A stretch of 53,038 nucleotides of DNA from Actinomycetota bacterium. GTDB lineage: Bacteria > Actinomycetota > Thermoleophilia > Solirubrobacterales > 70-9. Positions within the stretch are counted from its first letter, which is position 1; the number at the start of each line of letters is the position of its first letter. Below are positions 9,135 through 16,410 of the stretch, piece after piece. The DNA lies in contig JAFDWB010000085.1 of assembly GCA_018268675.1 (NCBI GenBank), forward strand, positions 1 through 53,038, in the 5' to 3' direction. Below the pieces are notes generated by a model, which was not told the DNA's origin, ran no database searches, and saw only the letters and a program-made list of their open reading frames with translations. The translations under genes were made by a program, and so were the position numbers.

Positions 9135-10250
9135 ATGCGCGTCGTCTACGTGATCGGCACGCGGCCGAACTTCGTCAAGACGGCGCCGGTGATCGCGGCG
9201 ATGCGCGACCGCCACCCGGAGGGCCGCCACGTGATCGTCCACACCGGCCAGCACTACGACCGGGCGATGTCGGAGGTGTTCTTCGAGGAGCTCGGGGTGC
9301 CGACGCCCGACCACATGCTCGAGGTCGGCTCCGGCACCCACGCGGTGCAGACGGCGCGGACGATGGAGCGGCTCGAGCCGGTGCTGCTGGCCGAGGAGCC
9401 CGACCTCCTGGTCGTCCCCGGCGACGTCAACTCGACCCTGGCGGCGGTGCTCGTCGCCACCAAGCTGCAGCTGCCGGTCGCCCACGTCGAGTCGGGCCTG
9501 CGCTCCTTCGACATGACGATGCCCGAGGAGGTGAACCGGATCGTCGCCGACCGCTTCTCCGAGTACCTCTTCATGCACAGCGAGGAGGCGGTCGGGAACC
9601 TGCGCGCCGAAGGCATCCCCGACGAGCGCATGCACATGGTCGGCAACACGATGATCGACACCCTGGTGGCGCTGCGCGAGCGGATCGACGCCGCCGGGTC
9701 GCCGGCCCGGCTCGGGGTCGAGGAAGACGCCTACGCGCTCGTCACCCTGCATCGCCCGGCGCTCGTCGACGGGCCGCTGCTCGGCGCGACCGTGGCGCAG
9801 CTGGCGGCGCTCTCGGAGCAGCTGCCGGTCGTCTTCCCGGTCCACCCGCGCACCCGCAAGATGATGGAGGCCGCGGGCGCCGGCGCCGACGCCCCGGGCC
9901 TGCTGCTGAGCGAGCCGCTCGGGTACCTCGACTTCCTCTCGCTGGTGGCGGGCGCCCGCGCGGTGCTGACCGACTCGGGCGGCATCCAGGAGGAGACCAC
10001 CTACCTCGGCATCCCCTGCTTCACCTTGCGCGACAACACCGAGCGGCCGGTGACGGTCGAGCTCGGGACCAACCGTCTGCTCGGCCTCGACCCGGGCGCG
10101 ATCGCCTCGATCCCCGGAGCGCTGGCCGAACGCTCGGACGCGCCCGCCGAGCCGCCGCCGCTGTGGGACGGTCACGCCGCCGAGCGGATCGCCGACGTCC
10201 TGCTGGCCGCTTACCCGGCCGCCGACCTCGCCGCGACGACGTCGGCGTAG
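9135..10250 (+). CDS. wecB: UDP-N-acetylglucosamine 2-epimerase (non-hydrolysing)
   Basis: 371 residues, full-length for the family that interconverts UDP-GlcNAc and UDP-ManNAc in the cytoplasm. Visible landmarks: VIGTRPNFVKTAPVI, HTGQHYD, the acidic residues in VPGDVNSTLA, HVESGLRSFD and MPEEVNR, VTLHRP near the catalytic His, HPRTRKMM, and SGGIQEETTYLGIP for nucleotide binding. The usual HRxEN is HRPAL here. Strong AGGAGGG at 9121-9127, overlapping the end of the upstream GNAT gene. It suggests that the glycan made here contains ManNAc or a derivative. Its 3' end overlaps the convergent GT4 by 40 bases. Confidence 0.92.
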   Translation: MRVVYVIGTRPNFVKTAPVIAAMRDRHPEGRHVIVHTGQHYDRAMSEVFFEELGVPTPDHMLEVGSGTHAVQTARTMERLEPVLLAEEPDLLVVPGDVNSTLAAVLVATKLQLPVAHVESGLRSFDMTMPEEVNRIVADRFSEYLFMHSEEAVGNLRAEGIPDERMHMVGNTMIDTLVALRERIDAAGSPARLGVEEDAYALVTLHRPALVDGPLLGATVAQLAALSEQLPVVFPVHPRTRKMMEAAGAGADAPGLLLSEPLGYLDFLSLVAGARAVLTDSGGIQEETTYLGIPCFTLRDNTERPVTVELGTNRLLGLDPGAIASIPGALAERSDAPAEPPPLWDGHAAERIADVLLAAYPAADLAATTSA

Positions 10251-11446
10251 GCCCGCTCGAAGCGGGGGACGACCGCGGCGGGGGCGAAGACCTCGCTCAC
10301 CCGACGCGCCGCCGCGGCGCCGAGCCGCTCGCGCAGCTCCCGGTCGGCGAAGAGCTCGGCCATCGCCGCGCGCAGGGCGGGGACGTCGCCGCCGGGCACG
10401 AGGCGGCCGGTCTCGCCGTCGAGGACCACGTCGCGCAGGCCGCCGGACGCCGAGGCGACCACCGCCTTGCCCGCCGCCCCGGCCTCGAGCGCGACGATCC
10501 CGAACGGCTCGGCCCAGATCGAGGGCGCGACGGTGAAGGCGCTCCGCCGCACCGCCTCGATCGTCAGCGCGTGGGGCAGCGGCCCCGGGGCGATCACGTC
10601 GGGGGCCCGGTCGAGGCCCTCGATGCCCTGGCGGCCGATCATCACCAGCGGCGGCGCGGCGTCGATCCCCGCGTGGGCCTCGACCAGCGCCCGCGCCCCC
10701 TTGTCCTCGCCGATGTCGCCGAAGTAGAGCGCGAAGTCGCCCGCCGGGAGGAAGGCGAGGCGCTCGTCGGCGTCGGCCGGCGCGGGCGGGAGCGGCGGGG
10801 TGAAGTTGGGGATCACGCGGTGGCGCGCGCCGGTCACCCGGCAGAGCTCGGCGACCGCGGAGCTGACCGGGACGAAGAGGTCGACGCGGCGCCGCACCCA
10901 CGGGTCGGCGAGCGCGACCCCGCCCGCGATCAGCGTCCCCTTGCCGGCGCCGTAGAAATCGGTCGCGTGGCGCAGGCAGCGCGCCGCCGCCGGCCCCGGG
11001 CACACGGCGCCGTCGAGGAAGAGGCGCTTGGTCGGGCAGAGGAGACCGTAGTCGTGGAGCGAGAGGACCAGCGGGGCGGCCGCCCGACGGGCCAGCGGCA
11101 GGTAGGAGTTGACCAGCCAGTTGTGGGCGTGGACGACGTCGGGGCGCTCCTCGCGCAGCACGGTCCGCAGCGCCGCGGTGGTGACCGGGTCGGGCAGCGG
11201 CGCCGCGTAGTTGGCCCGCGCCTGGGTCTCGACCCCGGGGGTGCGGTGGACACTCGTGTCGAGCAGCCGCACCCGCACCCCGGCCGGCTGCGGCGGCACC
11301 TCACCGGCCGGCTGGCGCAGGGTGGCGACCACGACCTCGTGGCCGCGGCGCGCCAGCTCGCCGCTCAGGTCCTCGACGTGGCGCTCCTCGCCGCCGTGCA
11401 CGGGGGCGTAGGTCTGGGCGAGCATGAGCACCTTCACGGCCAGCAT
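10211..11446 (-). CDS. GT4 glycosyltransferase (GT-B fold)
   Basis: 411 residues. N-terminal domain begins MLAVKVLMLAQTYAPVHGGEERHVEDL with the glycine-rich loop of GT4 enzymes, DVVHAHNWLV follows, and the C-terminal nucleotide-sugar-binding domain contains the EX7E motif in AEPFGIVALEAG. The ATG at 11446 is preferred because the longer open frame upstream crosses into the divergent gene and has no family similarity; a GTG nine bases further in is an alternative. No strong ribosome-binding site. Divergent from the next GT4 with 34 bases between starts, and convergent with wecB with a 40-base overlap of coding ends. Confidence 0.85.
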   Translation of the reverse strand: MLAVKVLMLAQTYAPVHGGEERHVEDLSGELARRGHEVVVATLRQPAGEVPPQPAGVRVRLLDTSVHRTPGVETQARANYAAPLPDPVTTAALRTVLREERPDVVHAHNWLVNSYLPLARRAAAPLVLSLHDYGLLCPTKRLFLDGAVCPGPAAARCLRHATDFYGAGKGTLIAGGVALADPWVRRRVDLFVPVSSAVAELCRVTGARHRVIPNFTPPLPPAPADADERLAFLPAGDFALYFGDIGEDKGARALVEAHAGIDAAPPLVMIGRQGIEGLDRAPDVIAPGPLPHALTIEAVRRSAFTVAPSIWAEPFGIVALEAGAAGKAVVASASGGLRDVVLDGETGRLVPGGDVPALRAAMAELFADRELRERLGAAAARRVSEVFAPAAVVPRFERAYADVVAARSAAG

Positions 11447-11480
11447 CGTAGGCCGGGCCGCGCCGCATAAGCTGCGAAGC

Positions 11481-12590
11481 GTGCGGATCCTGATCGTCAC
11501 CCCGCGTGATCCGCGCCGGCAGGGCGGCGTCGAGCGCCACGTCGCCGAGGTCGCCCGGCGCCACGCCGCGGCCGGGCACGAGGTCACGGTCCTCTGCGGC
11601 GACGCCGAGGGCGGGGCGCCGCGCGCGGAGGCCTACGACGGGTACGAGATCCGCGCGCTCCCGGCCCACCCGCGCGGGCGCGACTGGTTCCTCGTCCCGG
11701 CGCTGTGGGGGGAGATGGGGCGCGCCGCGCCCGAGATCGTCCACGTCCAGAGCTACCACACCCTGGTGCCGCCCCTGGCGATGCTGCGGGCCCTGTCGCT
11801 GCGGGTCCCCTACCTGCTGACCTTTCACGGCGGCGGCCACAGCTCGGGCCTGCGCAACGGCGCCCGCCGCGCGCAGCGCCTGCTCCTGCGCCCGCTGCTC
11901 GCCCGGGCGGCGAGGCTGGTCGCGGTCGCCCGCTTCGAGATCGAGGAGTACGGCCGCGAGCTCCGCCTCGGCCCCGAGCGCTTCGCCCTGATCCCGAACG
12001 GGACCGACCTCACCTTCGCCGCCGGCGAGCCTGACCGCTCCGGCCCGCCGACGATCGCCAGCGTCGGCCGCCTGGAGCGCTACAAGGGCCACCAGCGGGT
12101 GATCAAGGCGTTCCCGACCGTGCTCGAGCGGCGGCCCGAGGCGCGCCTGCAGATCGTCGGCGTCGGCCCTTACGAGGGGGAGCTGCGGCGCCTGGTCGAG
12201 CGCCTCGGGCTCGGCGACCGGGTCGAGCTGACCAGCGTCCCCGCCGACCGGCCCGAGGAGATGGCGGCGCTGCTGCGCCGGGTCTCGGTCTTCGCCCTCC
12301 TGAGCGAGTTCGAGACCCACCCGATCGCCGCGGTCGAGGCCGCCGCGGCGGGCTGCCGCCTCGTCGTCGCCGCGGGCGGCGGGACGGGCGAGCTGGCCGC
12401 GGCGGGCTTCGCCCGGGCGGTGGCGCTCGACGCCCCCCCGGCCGCGGTCGGCGCGGTCCTCGCCGAGGAGCTCGCCGGGCCGCCGCTGACCGATCGACCG
12501 CCCACGATCAGCTGGGACGAGTGCGCGGCGCTCCTGCTCGATCTCTACCGCGAGGTGCTCGCGGACGTAGATCGCAAGCGATCTGACTAG
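11481..12590 (+). CDS. GT4 glycosyltransferase (GT-B fold)
   Basis: 369 residues starting VRILIVTPRDPRRQGGVERHV from a GTG. The features are those of GT4 retaining transferases: VHVQSYHTLVPP, LTFHGGGH, the linker VGRLERYKGHQRVI, and the EX7E site ETHPIAAVE. Probably adds a hexose or deoxyhexose from a nucleotide donor to the surface glycan. The two back-to-back GT4s share a very short divergent promoter region (11447-11480). There is no Shine-Dalgarno close to the GTG, so leaderless translation, common in actinobacteria, is plausible. Confidence 0.87.
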   Translation: MRILIVTPRDPRRQGGVERHVAEVARRHAAAGHEVTVLCGDAEGGAPRAEAYDGYEIRALPAHPRGRDWFLVPALWGEMGRAAPEIVHVQSYHTLVPPLAMLRALSLRVPYLLTFHGGGHSSGLRNGARRAQRLLLRPLLARAARLVAVARFEIEEYGRELRLGPERFALIPNGTDLTFAAGEPDRSGPPTIASVGRLERYKGHQRVIKAFPTVLERRPEARLQIVGVGPYEGELRRLVERLGLGDRVELTSVPADRPEEMAALLRRVSVFALLSEFETHPIAAVEAAAAGCRLVVAAGGGTGELAAAGFARAVALDAPPAAVGAVLAEELAGPPLTDRPPTISWDECAALLLDLYREVLADVDRKRSD

Positions 12591-12652
12591 AACAAACGTC
12601 CATATGCGGGCGCCGACCCTGCAGGACGACGCTCCCGGGCCGATGGCTTTGC

Positions 12653-13933
12653 GTGGCTTCCAACCGCCCCGCAAAACAGCTTGCAAAGCCAGATCTGCGC
12701 CTCGTGACGATTGTCACCGGTGCCCTTCTCCTGGCCCTCTCGATCGCCCTCGTTCTGCGTCCGGGCGGCGCCGACGCGGCGCCCGGCGGACAGCGCTCGG
12801 CGATCGCCAACCAGCGGGCGCTGGGTGGCGCCCACCGGGTCGCGGGCCCGAGCAACGCGTCCTGCACCCAGCTGCTGAAGCGCGGCAAGGACTACCGCTG
12901 GGGGACGCGCCGGCTCTACCGCGCGAAGATCGCCCACGGGTCCTCCGCCTGCGTCGGCGCCTCCCCGCAGGCGAGCGTCGCGCCGACCTCCCTCTACTGG
13001 GGCGCCTGGATCGGCAGCCAGCTGACCGGGACCGAAGCGCCCTGGGACATGGGCGCGGTCTCCCGCTTCGAAAGCCAGACCGGCAAGCCGGTGTCGCTGA
13101 TCCACTTCGCCTCGCCGTTCGCGAACTGCTCCGGCGGCACCTGCACGAACTACTCCTTCCCCACCACGCCGATGCAGAAGATCCGCGAATACGGCGCGAT
13201 CCCGTTCTTCAGCTGGAGCTCGCAGTCGACCCCGTCGAGCTTGAACGAGCCCGAATACCAGCTGTCCGACGTGATCTCCGGCCGCTACGACTCCTACATC
13301 CGCAGCTTCGCCGAAGAAGCGAAGGCCTGGGGCCACCCCTTCTTCCTCCGCTTTGACTGGGAGATGAACGGCAACTGGTTCCCCTGGGCCGAGGGCGTCA
13401 ACGGCAACAACCCGGGCGAATACGTCGCCGCCTGGCGCCACGTCCACGACATCTTCACCGAAGTCGGCGCCACCAACGCGACCTGGACCTGGTGCCCGAA
13501 CGTCGACCCGAAGCACGAACACACCGACGTGGCCGCGTACTACCCCGGCAGCCAGTACGTCGACTGGACCTGCCTCGACGGCTACAACTGGGGCGGCAGC
13601 CGCTGGATGAGCTTCGACGAAACCTTCAGCTCCACGTACCACCATATCGTCGAACAGGTCGCCCCCGGCAAGCCGATGGTGATCGGCGAGGTCGGCTCGG
13701 CCGAGAACGGCGGCTCCAAGTCGGCCTGGATCGCCGAAATGCTCCAGGCGCTCCCCACCCGCTACCAGGCGGTCCACGGCGTGATCTGGTTCGACAAGCC
13801 CGAAGAAGGCAACTGGCCGATCGAATCCTCCCCCGCCGCCCAGAGCTCGTTCGCCGCCGGCATCTCCTCGTCTTCCTACCGGCCGAACGAATTCAGCCAG
13901 CTGGGCCCGGGCACGATCCCGGTCCCGGGCTGA
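12653..13933 (+). CDS. Exported GH26 family glycoside hydrolase (mannanase-like), paralog 1
   Basis: 426 residues. A basic N-terminus and hydrophobic segment (about 17-36) form a signal or anchor. A low-complexity stretch follows, then the GH26 TIM barrel from residue 114 (LYWGAWIGSQLTG). The acid/base is E237 in RFDWEMNGNWFPW; the nucleophile is E346 in MVIGEVGSAE. Additional family positions: VDWTCLDGYNWG and GVIWFDK. GH26 enzymes cut beta-mannans and some mixed beta-glucans outside the cell. GTG start. First of three tandem paralogs; a stem-loop repeat separates it from the next. A conserved ending (NEFSQLGPGTIPVPG) recurs in the paralogs. Confidence 0.88.
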   Translation: MASNRPAKQLAKPDLRLVTIVTGALLLALSIALVLRPGGADAAPGGQRSAIANQRALGGAHRVAGPSNASCTQLLKRGKDYRWGTRRLYRAKIAHGSSACVGASPQASVAPTSLYWGAWIGSQLTGTEAPWDMGAVSRFESQTGKPVSLIHFASPFANCSGGTCTNYSFPTTPMQKIREYGAIPFFSWSSQSTPSSLNEPEYQLSDVISGRYDSYIRSFAEEAKAWGHPFFLRFDWEMNGNWFPWAEGVNGNNPGEYVAAWRHVHDIFTEVGATNATWTWCPNVDPKHEHTDVAAYYPGSQYVDWTCLDGYNWGGSRWMSFDETFSSTYHHIVEQVAPGKPMVIGEVGSAENGGSKSAWIAEMLQALPTRYQAVHGVIWFDKPEEGNWPIESSPAAQSSFAAGISSSSYRPNEFSQLGPGTIPVPG

Positions 13934-13946
13934 GCCGGCTGCCGCG

Positions 13947-14077
13947 CCTGTACCTATCCGGTGACGGACAGGGCACAGGGCCCGCGATGCGTTCGCACTT
14001 ATCTACAACTGTTGTGGCCAACTGCGAACGCACCGGCCTGGCGCAGGCCAAGGCGCGGCCGGGCGGCAGCCGGCCGC
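13947..14077. repeat. Composite stem-loop repeat, copy 1 (short)
   Basis: Intergenic element between GH26 paralogs 1 and 2. It has a short hairpin CCTGT/ACAGG (13947-13951 with 13968-13972), then the conserved unit with arms TGCGTTCGCA (13988-13997) and TGCGAACGCA (14023-14032). Their loop contains the small palindrome ACAACTGTTGT. It ends with the hairpin GCGGCCGG/CCGGCCGC (14055-14062 with 14070-14077). The same central unit recurs at about 32.1 and 46.75 kb. Confidence 0.8.
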
Positions 14078-14126
14078 GTCCCACGCCCCGCCCGAGCGCT
14101 TCGCTACCCTCCGACACCCTGCGCCG

Positions 14127-15203
14127 ATGCGGAGACTCCTACGCGACACAGCCCTGGCCGCCGCTCTATTCGCCTGCCTGACGGTCCTCGCCGTCGGCTC
14201 GGCGAGCGCGGCGAGACCCGCTCATGCGCCGATGTACTGGGGCGCCTGGTTCGGCCCCCAGATGACCGGCGAAGAACCGCCGTGGAACATGAGCCCGGTG
14301 ACGAGCCTCGAACAGAAGGTCGGCAAGGGCCTCTCGCTACTCGAGTTCTCGGCGCCGCTGGCCGAATGCACCGAACCGAACGAACTGGCGAGCTGCCGCT
14401 TCCCCGGCTTCCCCACGCAGGCGATGCAGACGGTGCGCGAATACGGCGCGATCCCGTTCTTCAGCTGGACCACCACGGCGACGCCGGAAGCGGTGGAAGA
14501 GCCGGAATTCCAGCTCTCCGACATCCTCAGCCACCGCTACGACCGCTACATCAAGGCCTTCGCCAAGGAGGCCGCCGCCTGGGGCCACCCCTTCTTCCTG
14601 CGCTTCAACTGGGAGATGAACGGCAACTGGTTCCCCTGGGCCGGGGCCGCCAACGGCAACAGCCCGGCCGAATTCGTCGCCGCCTGGCGCCGCGTGCACG
14701 ACATCTTCACCGCGGCGGGGGCGACCAACGCCACCTGGGTGTGGTGCCCGTACGCCGAGCCCAACGGCAGGACGGGGAGCCTGGCGCGCTATTACCCGGG
14801 GAACCGGTACGTCGACTGGACCTGCATCGACGCCTACAACTTCGGCGCCAACACGGTCAACCCGCGGCCCTGGCGAAGCTTCGACACGCTGCTGCGGCCG
14901 ACCTACAGGGCGCTCACCACGCGGATCGCGCCGGGCAAGCCGGTGGTCCTCGGCGAGCTCGCCTCGAACGGCCCGGCGGCGCGCAAGGCGCGCTGGATCC
15001 GCCAGATGTTCAGCTCGATCGGCCGCGCCTACCCGGCGGTCCGCGGCCTCGTCTGGTTCGACCGCTTCGACCGGGGGCTGAGTTGGCCGCTCGAATCCAG
15101 CCGCGGCTCGACCGGAGCGTTCCGGTCCGGGCTGCGCGCGATCCCCTTCCTCGGCAACCAGTTCTCCCAACTGGACGCAAGTCCGATCCCGGCGCCGCGC
15201 TGA
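14127..15203 (+). CDS. Exported GH26 family glycoside hydrolase, paralog 2
   Basis: 358 residues. Signal peptide of about 29 residues ending SASAA, with likely Ala-x-Ala cleavage. The barrel starts MYWGAWFGPQMTG. Acid/base E163 (RFNWEMNGNWFPW) and nucleophile E277 (VVLGELAS) are both present, as is DWTCIDAYNFG. It is the shortest of the four paralogs, with no linker. ATG start; there is no obvious Shine-Dalgarno. It ends QFSQLDASPIPAPR, matching the ending of paralog 1. Likely secreted and active on the same beta-linked glycan, either to trim the cell's own polymer or to use mannan. Confidence 0.88.
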   Translation: MRRLLRDTALAAALFACLTVLAVGSASAARPAHAPMYWGAWFGPQMTGEEPPWNMSPVTSLEQKVGKGLSLLEFSAPLAECTEPNELASCRFPGFPTQAMQTVREYGAIPFFSWTTTATPEAVEEPEFQLSDILSHRYDRYIKAFAKEAAAWGHPFFLRFNWEMNGNWFPWAGAANGNSPAEFVAAWRRVHDIFTAAGATNATWVWCPYAEPNGRTGSLARYYPGNRYVDWTCIDAYNFGANTVNPRPWRSFDTLLRPTYRALTTRIAPGKPVVLGELASNGPAARKARWIRQMFSSIGRAYPAVRGLVWFDRFDRGLSWPLESSRGSTGAFRSGLRAIPFLGNQFSQLDASPIPAPR

Positions 15204-15243
15204 TCCGGCGCCCGGCGTGTTCCGTAACCAGAATGCGGACGTG

Positions 15244-16371
15244 ATGCGGTCGGCGCGCGACATACGGTGGCTCCCTGTGGGCCTGGCGGGGGTCGTGGCG
15301 GCGCTGGCCGTCTGCCTGGCGCTCCTGGCGCGGCCAGGGGCGGCACCGGCCGCCTCCGCGGCCAAGCCGCTCTTCTGGGGCGCCCAGATCGGCCGCCAGT
15401 TCACCGGCGAGCAGCCGCCCTGGGACATGAACGCCCTCGGCGCCTTCCAGCGGCGGACCAAGAAGGGGCTCTCGCTGCTCGCCTTCTACGAGCCGTTCGC
15501 GAACTGCGCCACGGCCTCGAAGTGCGAAATGAACGGCTTCCCGGCGGTGCCGATGCAGGCGGTGCGGGAATACGGCGCGATCCCGTTCCTCAGCTGGAGC
15601 TCCGCCTCCAACCAGGAAGGCACGAACCAGCCGCGCTTCAGCCTCGCGAAGATCATCCACGGCACCTACGACAAGTACATCCGCGAGTGGGCCGAAGCCG
15701 CGCGCGAATGGGGGCACCCGTACTTCCTCCGCTTCGACTGGGAGATGAACGGCTTCTGGTTCCCCTGGAACGAGGGCGTCAACGGCAACAAGCCGGGCGA
15801 ATTCGTCGCCGCCTGGCGCCATGTGCACGACATCTTCACCGAAGTCGGCGCGACCAACGCGAACTGGGTCTGGTGCCCGAACATCGCCCTGATCAAGCGC
15901 CTCAAAAACTTCGGCAGCCTCTACCCGGGCAACCAGTACGTCGACTGGACCTGCCTCGACGGCTTCAACTGGGGCGAAAGCTCGAACTCGGCGGGCTGGC
16001 AGAGCTTCACCCACGTCTTCCGCACCACCTACAAGGAAGTCATGCGGATCGCGCCGAGCAAGCCGATGGTGATCGGCGAGACCGCCTCCGCCGAAAGCGG
16101 CGGCTCGAAGGCGAACTGGATCCGCAACGCCTTCTCGACCATCCCCAAGACCTTCCCCAAGGTCCGCGGCCTGATCTGGTTCGACGAAAAGTCCCAAGGC
16201 ATGAACTGGCCGATCGAGAGCTCCCGCTCCTCCGAACAGGCGTTCCAGCGGGCGATCGGCCCGAAGCTCTACCGGCCGAACATCTACAAGCGCCTGGCCG
16301 GCCCGAAGATCGCCCCACCGACCTACGCCCCACCCCCGAGCGAACCCCCCGGGCCGAGCCCCGCAGCCTAG
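15244..16371 (+). CDS. Exported GH26 family glycoside hydrolase, paralog 3
   Basis: 375 residues from the ATG at 15244; a GTG directly before it, or one at 15217, are alternative starts. Signal segment at about 9-35, then LFWGAQIGRQFTG, acid/base E167 (RFDWEMNGFWFPW) and nucleophile E279 (MVIGETASAE). YVDWTCLDGFNWG and GLIWFDE match the siblings. The C-terminus carries a proline-rich tail instead of stopping at the common motif. It lies only 40 bases after paralog 2, so the pair is probably one transcript. Confidence 0.87.
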   Translation: MRSARDIRWLPVGLAGVVAALAVCLALLARPGAAPAASAAKPLFWGAQIGRQFTGEQPPWDMNALGAFQRRTKKGLSLLAFYEPFANCATASKCEMNGFPAVPMQAVREYGAIPFLSWSSASNQEGTNQPRFSLAKIIHGTYDKYIREWAEAAREWGHPYFLRFDWEMNGFWFPWNEGVNGNKPGEFVAAWRHVHDIFTEVGATNANWVWCPNIALIKRLKNFGSLYPGNQYVDWTCLDGFNWGESSNSAGWQSFTHVFRTTYKEVMRIAPSKPMVIGETASAESGGSKANWIRNAFSTIPKTFPKVRGLIWFDEKSQGMNWPIESSRSSEQAFQRAIGPKLYRPNIYKRLAGPKIAPPTYAPPPSEPPGPSPAA

Positions 16372-16373
16372 CA

Positions 16374-16402
16374 GCGCCCTCCCGCCGGGACGGTGCGGGC
16401 GC
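16374..16402. terminator. Hairpin between convergent genes
   Basis: GCGCCC (16374-16379) pairs with GGGCGC (16397-16402), with a further CCCG/CGGG-type pairing inside. It occupies the 39-base gap between the GH26 gene and the oppositely oriented hydrolase, so it may end transcripts from both sides. Confidence 0.4.
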
Positions 16403-16410
16403 CCCTCCCG

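Noticed and set aside
13947-14077. Repeat family as an insertion sequence or MITE
   Set aside because: No transposase-like frame, no consistent terminal repeats or target duplications visible around the three copies; kept as a structured intergenic repeat of unknown origin.
12653-16371. Tandem GH26 genes as one locus duplicated by assembly error
   Set aside because: The three proteins differ throughout, including signal peptides, linkers and C-termini; they are diverged paralogs.
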